Assembly (NCBI GenBank): GCA_023417265.1
Contig: JAEZFY010000194.1
Location: forward strand, 1-23,456
Source: Actinomycetes bacterium
GTDB taxonomy: Bacteria; Actinomycetota; Acidimicrobiia; Acidimicrobiales; Ilumatobacteraceae
DNA: 23,456 bases
Direction of reading: 5' to 3'
Shown here: positions 15,054 to 22,808 of the stretch, piece after piece
Layout of the letters: each line of letters starts with the position of its first letter
How positions within the stretch are numbered: position 1 is the stretch's first letter
Program-made: the position numbers and the translations under genes
Notes under the pieces: generated by a model
What the model was told of the DNA's origin: nothing
Seen by the model: only the letters and a program-made list of their open reading frames with translations
Database searches by the model: none

Positions 15054-16346
15054 CTAACCCCCGCGCCCGCGACCGCGCCCATGGCCCGGCGGCTTGGGCT
15101 TGTCCTTCTTCGGCTTACCCGAGCCGTCCGTGTCCGGCCCGGCCGGAGGGGGTGCTTCGGCGGCCGGGGCGGCGGTGGTCGGTGCGGGTGCCGCGGTGAC
15201 GGGCGCGATCGCGGCCGGTACGACGGTCCCAGCGACGGCGGCGACCGTCGTCGGCGGCGGCTCGGGCGTGGTGACGCTCGACGTCATCCCGTCGCGCTGG
15301 GCGAACACCACCAACCCGGCGCACAGTACGGCGGCGGTGATCAAGAGCGCGGCGACACCGACCGGGCGGCGCTCGTCGTCCACCGTGGTGGCCGGCGGTA
15401 GCACCGCCGTGGCGGCGCCGGTCGACGCCGCCCGAGACGGTGCGGCGTGCAACGTGCGCGTGCTCGACACAGAGGCCACGGTCGCCGGCGGCGGCACGCT
15501 CGGCGAGGGTGCGTTGACCGCGGCTGCGGCCAGGGCTGCGGCCATGTCGGCGGCCGAGGCGAAGCGCCGCGCAGGGTCGGGGTCGGTCGCCCGGAGCACG
15601 ATCGCCGCGAGCGCGTCGGGTACGTCGGCGCGCCGAGTCCGCGGATCGAACGGAGCGTTCCGCCACGCGCTGGCGGCGGCGCTGCCGCGCGGGCGCCACC
15701 CGGTCAGCATCTCGTGCAGCACCATCCCGAGCGCGTACACGTCGGTGGCCGCGGTGAGTGTCCCGGCGGTGGCCTGCTCGGGGGCGAGGAAGGCCGGCGT
15801 GCCGATCACGGTGCCGTCGCTGGTGAGCGCGTCTTCGATGTCGTCGAGCCGTTTGGCGATGCCGAAGTCGGCGAGCAGCGCCCGCCCGGACGGCTCGACG
15901 AGGATGTTGGCGGGCTTGACGTCGCGGTGCAGGACGCCGCACTCGTGGGCCGCGGCGAGACCCTCGGCGACCTGGCCGGCGATCGCCGCCGCCGAACCGG
16001 GCGCCAGCGCACCGTGCGTGGCGACGTGCTCGGCGAGCGTTGCCCCGGCGACGTGCTCCATCACCAGGTACAGCACACCGTCGTCCACACCGGCGTCGTA
16101 GACGGTGACAAGGTTGGGGTGGTCGAACCGGGCCGCCGTGCGCGACTCGAGCAGGAACCGCTCGCGCGCCGCCGGGTCGGCCGAGCGGGCGGCCGCGTCG
16201 TCGAGCACCTTGACGGCGACGGTGCGCTCGAGATGACGGTCGGTCGCGGCGTACACCCGCGCGGCACCACCCGCGCCGATCAGCGCTCCGAGCTCGTAGC
16301 GGTCGGCGAGCACGCGGTGGTGCTCGATATCCAGCGTGCTGGTCAC
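15054..16346 (-). CDS. Hanks-type membrane Ser/Thr protein kinase
   Basis: The product has 430 residues. The kinase domain (about 17-275) has a glycine loop GAGGAARV (24-31), VAVK with the ATP-binding K46, the helix-C glutamate E67, HRDVKPANIL with catalytic D142, DFG (160-162), an activation loop with Thr/Ser (SDGTVIGTPAF) and APE (188-190). A Ser/Pro/Ala-rich linker leads to one membrane helix (about 329-349). The outer part is short, Pro/Thr/Ala-rich and disordered, and ends in a very basic Lys-Pro and Gly-Arg tail that might bind wall polymers. It has no PASTA repeats, unlike PknB. The start is GTG 16346. The gene is divergent from the LLM oxidoreductase gene and lies upstream of the GGDEF-EAL gene. 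Confidence 0.93.
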   Translation of the reverse strand: MTSTLDIEHHRVLADRYELGALIGAGGAARVYAATDRHLERTVAVKVLDDAAARSADPAARERFLLESRTAARFDHPNLVTVYDAGVDDGVLYLVMEHVAGATLAEHVATHGALAPGSAAAIAGQVAEGLAAAHECGVLHRDVKPANILVEPSGRALLADFGIAKRLDDIEDALTSDGTVIGTPAFLAPEQATAGTLTAATDVYALGMVLHEMLTGWRPRGSAAASAWRNAPFDPRTRRADVPDALAAIVLRATDPDPARRFASAADMAAALAAAAVNAPSPSVPPPATVASVSSTRTLHAAPSRAASTGAATAVLPPATTVDDERRPVGVAALLITAAVLCAGLVVFAQRDGMTSSVTTPEPPPTTVAAVAGTVVPAAIAPVTAAPAPTTAAPAAEAPPPAGPDTDGSGKPKKDKPKPPGHGRGRGRGG

Positions 16347-16405
16347 CTTGGACCGTTACCCGGTCGAGCATCGGTCAACGCCTCCCGGCGTGGGAAACTG
16401 CGCCC

Positions 16406-17293
16406 GTGAAGGTCCGGATCGGCGTGGGCTTGGGGGTCCGCAGCCGGCTCCACGGGCCCCAGTTCGGGGCGTACGTCGACACGGTCGAAGCGCTCGGGTT
16501 CGACAGCCTCTGGTTGTCGGAGCGGATCACCGGCGAAGCGCCCGACCCGGTCGTGGCGATGGCGTACGCCGCCGGACGCACGCAACGGCTCAAGTTCGGG
16601 ATGAGCGTGCTCGTGCTGCCCGGCCGCAACCCGGTCGTGCTCGCCAAACAGTTGGCGACGTTGGCGGTGATGAGCGCCGGCCGCCTGCTCCCGGCGTTCG
16701 GCCTGGGCGCTCCGGATCCGGCCGAGCATCAGGCCTTCGGTGTCGCCCGCGAGGAGCGCGCGGCGTGGTTCGACGAGGCGCTCGACGTGCTCCGGGCGTG
16801 CTGGCGTGCGGACCGCGTGACCCATCACGGTGCGCGCTTCCACTACGACGACCTGAGGGTCCGCCCGCAGCCTGCGCGGCTCGACGTGTGGCTGGGTGGC
16901 AACGCGCCGTCGGAGTTGCGCCGGGTCGGCCGGCTGGCCGACGGTTGGTTGCCGTCGTTCGTGACGCCCGCCGACGCGGCGGCCGGGCGGGCGACGATCG
17001 AGCAGGTCGCCGCCGAACACGGCCGGACGATTCCCGACGACCACTGGGGCGTGCTGATCCCGTACGCCCTCGACGTGCCGCCGCCCGAGGCGCTCGCCCG
17101 GCTCGCCCGCCGCCGTCCCGACGCCGACGTGGCCGCGATCGTGCCGATCGGCTGGGACGCCCTGGCGGCACTCGTGGAACAGTTCGTCGACGTCGGCTTC
17201 TCGAAGTTCGTCGTGGCCCCGCTCGCCGAACCCGACGACTGGACGGCCCACCTCGGCGCCGCCGCCGAAGCCCTCCTCCCGCTCGAGACCTGA
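16406..17293 (+). CDS. LLM-class (F420-dependent type) oxidoreductase
   Basis: The 295-residue luciferase-like TIM-barrel protein shows FGAYVDTVEALGFDSLWLSER (helix and strand 1), the KFGMSVLVLPGRNPVVLAKQLATL segment typical of actinobacterial LLM proteins, GRLLPAFGLGAPDPAEHQAFG, and PARLDVWLGGNAPSELRRVGRLADGW near the cofactor pocket. Members of this subgroup usually use coenzyme F420, sometimes FMN; cofactor and substrate cannot be told from sequence here. GTG 16406 lies next to the first strand (MKVRIGVGLG). The 59-bp gap to the divergent kinase gene must hold both promoters. Confidence 0.88.
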   Translation: MKVRIGVGLGVRSRLHGPQFGAYVDTVEALGFDSLWLSERITGEAPDPVVAMAYAAGRTQRLKFGMSVLVLPGRNPVVLAKQLATLAVMSAGRLLPAFGLGAPDPAEHQAFGVAREERAAWFDEALDVLRACWRADRVTHHGARFHYDDLRVRPQPARLDVWLGGNAPSELRRVGRLADGWLPSFVTPADAAAGRATIEQVAAEHGRTIPDDHWGVLIPYALDVPPPEALARLARRRPDADVAAIVPIGWDALAALVEQFVDVGFSKFVVAPLAEPDDWTAHLGAAAEALLPLET

Positions 17294-17456
17294 CCCCGTA
17301 CCAGGAGCGGACGACCCTGCGAGCGCCTGGAGACCGCCGGTCGCCGACGTCGAGCATCTCCGCTCCACCCGACGGCCCTGCGCGACCATGGGTGGGTGCG
17401 CACGTACAACGCGGTCGTGAACGGTGCCGGCCGGCCGATCGGTGCCTGACGTCGGG

Positions 17457-18590
17457 ATGCGAACCGCTGACTCGAATCCGACCAGCTCGCCGGACGGGAT
17501 CGCGATCGCCTTGGGCAACGTCGTCAAGCACTTCCCCGGGGCAGCGGCCCCAGCGGTATCGGGGCTGACGCTCGACATCCGCCAAGGCCACCTGGTGGCC
17601 CTCGTCGGCCCGTCGGGGTGCGGCAAGACGACGACGCTGAAGATGATCAACCGCCTGATCGAGCCGACCTCGGGGACGATCGAGGTGCTCGGCAACGACC
17701 AGCGCAGCCTCCCCGCCCACGAGCTGCGGCGCCGGATCGGCTACGTGATCCAGCAGGTCGGGCTGTTCCCGCATCAGACGATCCGTCGCAACATCGGAGC
17801 CGTGCCGGAGCTGCTCGGGTGGGACAAGCGCCGGATCGCCGAGCGCTGTGACGAGCTCGTCGATCTGGTGGGGCTCGACCCGGAGCTGCTCGACCGCTAC
17901 CCCGCGGCCCTGTCGGGTGGCCAGCAGCAGCGGGTCGGTGTCGCCCGGGCGCTCGCCGCCGATCCGCCGATCCTGCTGATGGACGAGCCGTACAGCGCGG
18001 TCGACCCGATCGTGCGTGAGCGCCTGCAGCAGGAGTTGCGGGCACTCCAGGACCGTGTTCGCAAGACGATCGTGTTCGTCACCCACGACGTCGACGAGGC
18101 GATCCTGCTCGCCGACCGGGTGGCGGTGCTCAACGTCGGCGGCGAGCTCGAGCAGTACGCCGCGCCGAGCGAGCTGCTCGCCGCGCCGGCCAACGAGTTC
18201 GTCGCCCGTTTCCTCGGGCGCGAGCGCGGCCTGCGCCGGCTGGCGCTCTTGCGGGTGCGCGACGTGGCGACGGTGGCCGGGCCGGTGGTCTCCCGCGACA
18301 GCTCGGCCGATGCCGCCCGGGCGGCTGCTCGCGCGCACGGCACGACCTGGTTCGCGGTGGCCGACGGTGGGGTGTTGCACGGCTGGGCCGAGGTTGCTGC
18401 GCTCGATGGTGCGCAGACGGTGCAGGGGGTCGCGCTCGCGCCGTTCGTCGCCACGGTGACGCCCGCGACTCCGCTGCGCGAAGCGCTCGACGTGGTGGTC
18501 ACCTCGCGTTCGCGGATGGCGGCGGTGCTCGACGCCGAGCGCTTCGTGGGCATGATCACGGTCGACCAGATCGCCGGCGGGCTGGCCTGA
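17457..18590 (+). CDS. opuCA: Osmoprotectant (OpuC/ProU-type) ABC transporter ATPase with CBS pair
   Basis: The product has 377 residues from ATG 17457; a GTG at 17424 in frame would add eleven. The ATPase domain has Walker A GPSGCGKTT (51-59), Q-loop Q100, signature LSGGQQQR (152-159), Walker B ILLMDEP (172-178) and H-loop H210. The C-terminal part (about 265-375) folds as two CBS motifs: VRDVATV...GWAEVAALDG, and FVATVTPATPLREALDVVV...FVGMITVDQIAG. In OpuCA proteins this CBS pair regulates transport and, in Listeria and Staphylococcus, binds c-di-AMP. It overlaps the first permease gene as TGATG. It likely powers uptake of glycine betaine, choline or carnitine. Confidence 0.92.
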   Translation: MRTADSNPTSSPDGIAIALGNVVKHFPGAAAPAVSGLTLDIRQGHLVALVGPSGCGKTTTLKMINRLIEPTSGTIEVLGNDQRSLPAHELRRRIGYVIQQVGLFPHQTIRRNIGAVPELLGWDKRRIAERCDELVDLVGLDPELLDRYPAALSGGQQQRVGVARALAADPPILLMDEPYSAVDPIVRERLQQELRALQDRVRKTIVFVTHDVDEAILLADRVAVLNVGGELEQYAAPSELLAAPANEFVARFLGRERGLRRLALLRVRDVATVAGPVVSRDSSADAARAAARAHGTTWFAVADGGVLHGWAEVAALDGAQTVQGVALAPFVATVTPATPLREALDVVVTSRSRMAAVLDAERFVGMITVDQIAGGLA

Positions 18591-19264
18591 TGCTCGCTGC
18601 CGACCGCGACTCGTTCGTGTGGTGGGACTGGATCGCCCGGCGGCCCGACGAGATCTGGCAGCGCACGGTCGAGCACGTGCAGATGACGGTCGTCGCCATA
18701 GCAGTCGGGCTCGCCGTGTCGGCGCTGCTGGCGATCGTCGCCGTGCGCTGGCGCTGGACGTACGGGCCGATCACGTGGGTCGGCAGTGTGCTCTACACGA
18801 TCCCGAGCATGGCCTTGTTCGCGGTGCTGATCCCGATCACCGGGCTCGGCTTCGTCAGCGCTCAGATTGCGCTCGTCAGCTACACGATCCTGATCCTCGT
18901 GCGCAGCATCGTCACCGGTCTCGACGGCGTGCCTGCGGCGGCTCGCGAAGCCGCCGACGGGATGGGCTACACGGCGGTGCGCCGACTGCTGCGCGTCGAG
19001 CTCCCGCTGGCCCTGCCGACGATCGTCGCCGGCGTGCGGATCGCCGCGGTGACCGTGATCGGGCTCGTCACGGTCACCGCCCTGATCGGAAACGGCGGTT
19101 ACGGGGCGTTCATCGACGACGGCCTCAACCGCCGCTTCTCGACACCGATCGTGCTCGGGGCGACCCTGTCGATCGCGCTCGCGATCGTCGTCGACCTCGC
19201 CCTGTTCGGACTCGAACGCTGGCTCACGCCGTGGCGGCGCGCCGGCCGTCGGGGGCGCCCGTGA
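18590..19264 (+). CDS. opuCB: Osmoprotectant ABC transporter permease 1
   Basis: The 224-residue BPD_transp_1 inner-membrane permease has about five to six helices. VGSVLYTIPSMALFAVLIPITGLG is the family's characteristic segment of glycine-betaine permeases. The EAA loop that docks on the ATPase is EAADGMGYTAVRRLLRVELPLALPTI (about 121-146). GNGGYGAFIDDGL near the end is also typical. The start overlaps the ATPase stop by one base and its own stop overlaps the second permease start by 4 bp (GTGA), so the subunits are translationally coupled. The N-terminal WWDWIARRPDEIWQRTVEH is typical of OpuCB/OpuBB. Confidence 0.92.
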   Translation: MLAADRDSFVWWDWIARRPDEIWQRTVEHVQMTVVAIAVGLAVSALLAIVAVRWRWTYGPITWVGSVLYTIPSMALFAVLIPITGLGFVSAQIALVSYTILILVRSIVTGLDGVPAAAREAADGMGYTAVRRLLRVELPLALPTIVAGVRIAAVTVIGLVTVTALIGNGGYGAFIDDGLNRRFSTPIVLGATLSIALAIVVDLALFGLERWLTPWRRAGRRGRP

Positions 19265-19947
19265 TCGACGCCCTCGGCGAGATGTGGTCGTTCCTCACGA
19301 CGGCCGACAACTGGGGGGGCTCGCGCGGCATCTGGGTGCGCGGACGCGCGCACCTGTGGATCTCGGTGGTCGCCACGGCGATCGCTGCCGGGGTGGCGAT
19401 CCCACCGGCCGTGGCGCTCGCCCACTCGCGCCGGTTCCCGCTCGTGTCCGTGGCGGTCGCCAACGTCGGCCGGGCGATTCCGTCGTTCGCCGTGATCGCG
19501 TTGGTCCTTCCGGTGAGCATCAGCCTCGGCCTCGGGCTCGGGTTCTGGCCGACCTGCGTGGCGCTGATCGCCCTGGCGATCCCGCCGATCTTCACGAGCA
19601 CCTACACCGGCGTCGCCGGAGCACCGGCCGACGCCGTCGAAGCCGCCCGCGGCGTAGGCATGACCGGCGCCCAGGTGGTCCGCCGGGTCGAGCTGCCGGC
19701 CTCCGTGCCGCTCGTGATGGCGGGGGTACGAATTGCCGTCGTCCAGGTGATCGCGACGGCGACACTCGGGTCGCTGGTCGGCTACCAGTGCCTCGGCACC
19801 TACGTGTTGGAGGGCCTCGCCCGCCCGTTCAACGCGCGCGACCGGTTGCTCGGTGGGGCACTGTTGATCATCGTCCTGGCCATGGGCATCGACGCCGTGC
19901 TCGCCCGCCTGACGCGGCGACTCGCGCCCTGGACGTGTCCTGATTGA
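19261..19947 (+). CDS. opuCD: Osmoprotectant ABC transporter permease 2
   Basis: The product has 228 residues, starting at GTG 19261 within the 4-bp overlap. It is a second BPD_transp_1 permease with HLWISVVATAIAAGVAIPPAVALAHS, NVGRAIPSFAVIALVLPVSISLGLGLGFWP, and an EAA loop EAARGVGMTGAQVVRRVELPASVPLVMAG (about 127-155). LGSLVGYQCLGTYVLEGLARPF matches the glycine-betaine permease C-terminal region. It is expected to pair with the first permease in a heterodimeric channel. Thirty-nine base pairs separate it from the binding-protein gene. Confidence 0.9.
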   Translation: MIDALGEMWSFLTTADNWGGSRGIWVRGRAHLWISVVATAIAAGVAIPPAVALAHSRRFPLVSVAVANVGRAIPSFAVIALVLPVSISLGLGLGFWPTCVALIALAIPPIFTSTYTGVAGAPADAVEAARGVGMTGAQVVRRVELPASVPLVMAGVRIAVVQVIATATLGSLVGYQCLGTYVLEGLARPFNARDRLLGGALLIIVLAMGIDAVLARLTRRLAPWTCPD

Positions 19948-19974
19948 CGAGTACCGTGACATCCAGCCACCCCG

Positions 19975-19981
19975 AAGGAGG
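19975..19981 (+). promoter_or_regulatory. Strong Shine-Dalgarno of the binding-lipoprotein gene
   Basis: AAGGAGG is a full anti-16S match placed 5 nt before ATG 19987. It is the strongest ribosome-binding site I noticed in the window. That fits the excess of binding protein over permease normal for ABC importers. Confidence 0.8.
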
Positions 19982-19986
19982 GCCGC

Positions 19987-21009
19987 ATGCTCACTCCCCG
20001 CCAGATCTTGATCCCGGGCGCCGTGACCGCCGTGCTCGCCCTCGCCGCCTGCGGCGACGACGACGAACCCGAGGCGATGCCCGGTCCGGCGACGGGCGCG
20101 CCCGCCACGGCGGCGTCCGACCCAGATGCCCCGGTCACGGTCGGCACCGCCGCGCCGAGCGGCGCCGGTGACGGCGCGGTGTGCGCCCCCGACGGACCCG
20201 AGATCGTGATCGGCGCCCAGGACTTCGGCGAGAGTGTGATCCTGTCCGAGGTCTACGGTCAGGCGCTCAGCAACGCCGGCTGCACGGTGCGCCAGCAGTC
20301 GCTCGGCGGGTTCCGCCCGATCGTGTTCGAATCGTTCGCTGCTGGCGAGATCAACTTCACCGCCGAGTACGCGGCGTCGGCGCTCGAGTTCCTCAACGAG
20401 GGTGCCGGGGAAGCCACCGGCGACATCGACGCCACAGCCGACCTGCTGCGCGGCTACCTCTCCGAGCGCGGCCTCGTCGGGCTCGCCGCCTCACCGGCGG
20501 TCGACTCCAACTCGTTCGTCGTCACGCCGGAGACGGCCGAGTCGCTCGGCCTGGCCAGCGTCAGCGACCTCACCGACGACCTCACGCTCGGCGGGCCTCC
20601 CGACTGCCCCGACAACCCGTACTGCATCCCCGGCCTGCAGTCGGTGTACGGCGTCGACTTGTCGGCGAACTTCGTCCCGCTCGACGGCGGTGGCCCGCTC
20701 ACCGTGGCCGCCCTCGAAGGCGGCGAGATCGACGTCGCGATCCTGTTCTCCACCGACGGCGTGATCGCCGACAAGGGGTGGGTGGTGCTCGACGACAACG
20801 AGGGCCTGATCAACGCCGACAACATCATCCCGGTGCTGTCCCAGGAGTTGCTCGACGCCCACGGCGACGGCCTCGCCGCGCTGGTCGACTCGGTCAGTGC
20901 GGCGCTCGACACGGCCCAGCTCACCGAGCTCAACCGGCGCTACTCGATCGACGCCGAAGACGCCGACGTCGTCGCCGCCGACTGGCTCACCCAAACCGGC
21001 TTCACCTGA
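19987..21009 (+). CDS. opuCC: Osmoprotectant ABC transporter substrate-binding lipoprotein
   Basis: The product has 340 residues. The signal peptide ends in the lipobox L19-A-A-C22, followed by an acidic and Ala/Pro/Thr-rich tether (about 23-70). The OpuAC-type binding domain (about 72-338) has IVIGAQDFGESVILSEVYGQAL, AGEINFTAEYAAS, a Cys-containing loop PPDCPDNPYCIPGLQSVYG characteristic of the ProX/OpuCC group, LEGGEIDVAILFSTDG, and a final LNRRYSIDAEDADVVAADWL. It should capture quaternary-amine osmolytes outside the membrane. Aromatic cage residues cannot be assigned with confidence. It is the last gene of the importer operon. Confidence 0.93.
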   Translation: MLTPRQILIPGAVTAVLALAACGDDDEPEAMPGPATGAPATAASDPDAPVTVGTAAPSGAGDGAVCAPDGPEIVIGAQDFGESVILSEVYGQALSNAGCTVRQQSLGGFRPIVFESFAAGEINFTAEYAASALEFLNEGAGEATGDIDATADLLRGYLSERGLVGLAASPAVDSNSFVVTPETAESLGLASVSDLTDDLTLGGPPDCPDNPYCIPGLQSVYGVDLSANFVPLDGGGPLTVAALEGGEIDVAILFSTDGVIADKGWVVLDDNEGLINADNIIPVLSQELLDAHGDGLAALVDSVSAALDTAQLTELNRRYSIDAEDADVVAADWLTQTGFT

Positions 21010-21054
21010 CCCCACCCCCCGAGCGCCCGGCCATCGGCCAGCCGGCCGCGATGG

Positions 21055-21726
21055 TTAGTCGCCGGCGACGACGCCGAAGGGGGTGAGGTCGGCGGGCGCC
21101 ACGTCGGGTTCGAGGGCGCGGCGGGCCGCCGCGATCAGGGCGTGGTCGGGGCGCGTGGCGGCGAGCACGATCAGGGCGTCGAAGGCCGCGCAGATCACGC
21201 TGGCCCCGAACACGAAGGCGTCGCCGTAGACGATGCCGTACGCCACCCACGACAGGTCGGCGGCGACGCCCAGCGAGAACCCGGCGACCGACAGTCCGGC
21301 CCCGCGCCCGCGACGGATCGTGAACGCGGCCTGCGGCGCCCGGTTGAGCGTCGACACGAGCGTCGCCGCGGCGCCGACCGTGACCGCCCCTGCGAACCCG
21401 AGCGCGACGCCGCCGACCATCGCGGCCCCGGCGAGGGCTCGGATACGCGGCTCGCGGCAGGCCCACACGGCCGCGGCCATGATCGCCACCCGGACCGCCG
21501 TGACGGCCAGGTTGACGCCGATCTGGCGCGGGTCGCCGACGAGCAGACCGTACGTCAACCACAGTTGCACGGCGAGCGCGGTGGCGATCGTGCCGGTGGC
21601 CGACAGCCCGCTGACCCCGCGGTCGGCGATCGGTCGCCAGGCGATCGGCGCGAGCATGCCGATCGACAGCGCCGGGCCGGCCCAGGTCGCCACGAACAGC
21701 AGCAGTTCACGCACGACCGCACACAC
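21055..21726 (-). CDS. SWEET/MtN3-like membrane protein with two repeats
   Basis: The product has 223 residues and about seven hydrophobic segments. Two halves match each other. Repeat 1 (about 15-90) has IAWRPIADRGVSGLSATG, QLWLTYGLLVGD and INLAVTAVRV-like helices. Repeat 2 (about 125-192) has RAPQAAFTIRRGRGAGLSVAGF and LSWVAYGIVYGD. Both follow the SWEET pattern (PQ or PI, then GLS, then W.(x)YG...D), and a helix near 97-121 links them. Known SWEETs and SemiSWEETs are sugar uniporters. Bacterial ones are mostly single-repeat SemiSWEETs of 85-100 residues, so a 3-1-3 arrangement is notable. The start is GTG 21726 (GTG 21714 is possible). It is 75 bp downstream of the diadenylate-cyclase-like gene. 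The substrate is unknown. Confidence 0.75.
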   Translation of the reverse strand: MCAVVRELLLFVATWAGPALSIGMLAPIAWRPIADRGVSGLSATGTIATALAVQLWLTYGLLVGDPRQIGVNLAVTAVRVAIMAAAVWACREPRIRALAGAAMVGGVALGFAGAVTVGAAATLVSTLNRAPQAAFTIRRGRGAGLSVAGFSLGVAADLSWVAYGIVYGDAFVFGASVICAAFDALIVLAATRPDHALIAAARRALEPDVAPADLTPFGVVAGD

Positions 21727-21801
21727 TGCCGGTCGCCGGGGCGCTTTCCACCGGATCGGCGGGTGGCCGCGGCACCATCCGGCCGCACTGCCGGGCGCGG
21801 A

Positions 21802-22755
21802 TCAGTCGGTGATCTCGAGCGGAAGTGCTTGGCCGCCGCGGAACACGGTGACCGGTCCGTCCTCGCTGACCACCGCGATGGTGGTGGACGGGTGGTCGTA
21901 GCTGAAGCGTTGCGCCGACCGGTGGCGCATCCCCCGTTCGGTGTCGCCGTGGCGTTCGGCTTCGTCGCTCGTCCGCAAGCCGACGCCGAGGTACATGACG
22001 CTCCCGTCGGACGTCGCCAGCGTGGCGAGGTCGTGCTGGGAGAGCGCCGCGAACAGGGCCGGGAAGTGGCGCCGCGAGGTCAGCGACAGGCGCGGTGCCC
22101 GCGACTTGGTCGCGACGTCGAGCGCGTCCCATCGGAAGCCTTCTTCGTGGACGACGATCGTGGCCCCGACGTGGGCCGGCGAGAGCCAGTGCACGGTGAG
22201 GTCGAGCAGCCCGTGGGCCACGGTGGGGTCGAGGTTCGGGGCGCCCTGCTGGACGGCGCCGACGAGCGCTGCTGCGGTGGGACGCTCGGTCCAGTCGCGG
22301 CCGTCCCAGGAGATCACCCGGCGCTCGGTGAACAGGCGTACCTGGCCGAGCACGGCGGTGCGCTGCACGATCCGGGCGCCGGTGGCCTGTTGCAGCCGGA
22401 CCAGTTCCGACTCGTATTGGACCGGCCGGTCGAAACAGGCCAGCACCGGTGTGTCGTCCGGGCGGTGGACGAGGAAGGCCGAGCGCCCATCGGCGAACGT
22501 GCGCGCCATCGCCTGGGTCAGGCCGTCGAGCGGCACGATGTCGCCGACGCCGGCGGCGTCGTCGATCGCGCTGCCGTCGGGCATGACGATCGAGCCGTAC
22601 AGCGGGCGACGACCCTCGAAGGCCGGAATCCGGCGGGCGTAGTCGAGGTCTTCGAGGAGCACGTCGCGCAGGGTCGCCGCGCCGTCGAGTTCGATGCCGT
22701 CCTCGGCCAGTTCCTCGGCGAGCCGCCGAGCCGACCCCGGCAATTCCTCGTTCAC
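21802..22755 (-). CDS. Diadenylate cyclase (DisA_N/DAC domain)-like protein
   Basis: The product has 317 residues. The C-terminal half reads as a DAC domain: LSPAHVGATIVVHEEG (about 191-206), DLATLATSDGSVMYLGVGL (DGS at 250-252 where DGA is usual), GMRHRSAQRFSYDHPSTTIAVVSEDG (RHRS at 277-280, usually RHRA, and SED at 297-299). These are the metal- and ATP-binding motifs of c-di-AMP synthases. The N-terminal half (about 1-180) is not a DisA or CdaA region I know; it has no membrane helices and may be sensory. The DGA-to-DGS and A-to-S changes are mild, so activity is plausible but unproven. The start is GTG 22755. It is probably co-transcribed with the SWEET-like gene and lies close to the CBS-bearing osmolyte importer. 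Confidence 0.72.
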   Translation of the reverse strand: MNEELPGSARRLAEELAEDGIELDGAATLRDVLLEDLDYARRIPAFEGRRPLYGSIVMPDGSAIDDAAGVGDIVPLDGLTQAMARTFADGRSAFLVHRPDDTPVLACFDRPVQYESELVRLQQATGARIVQRTAVLGQVRLFTERRVISWDGRDWTERPTAAALVGAVQQGAPNLDPTVAHGLLDLTVHWLSPAHVGATIVVHEEGFRWDALDVATKSRAPRLSLTSRRHFPALFAALSQHDLATLATSDGSVMYLGVGLRTSDEAERHGDTERGMRHRSAQRFSYDHPSTTIAVVSEDGPVTVFRGGQALPLEITD

Positions 22756-22808
22756 TGCCTCAGGTTACGTCGGCGCCGATCAGCCCGCTCGGCGGTTCGG
22801 TACGGCCG

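Noticed and set aside
17294..17456. Promoter or riboswitch upstream of the osmolyte importer
   Set aside because: I looked for -35/-10 elements and conserved leader motifs in this gap of about 160 bp and found nothing I could defend.
21010..21054. GGCC-rich inverted repeats between the binding-protein gene and the SWEET-like gene as a terminator
   Set aside because: Several short GGCC pairings are possible, but none forms a single convincing stem and there is no T-tract on either strand.
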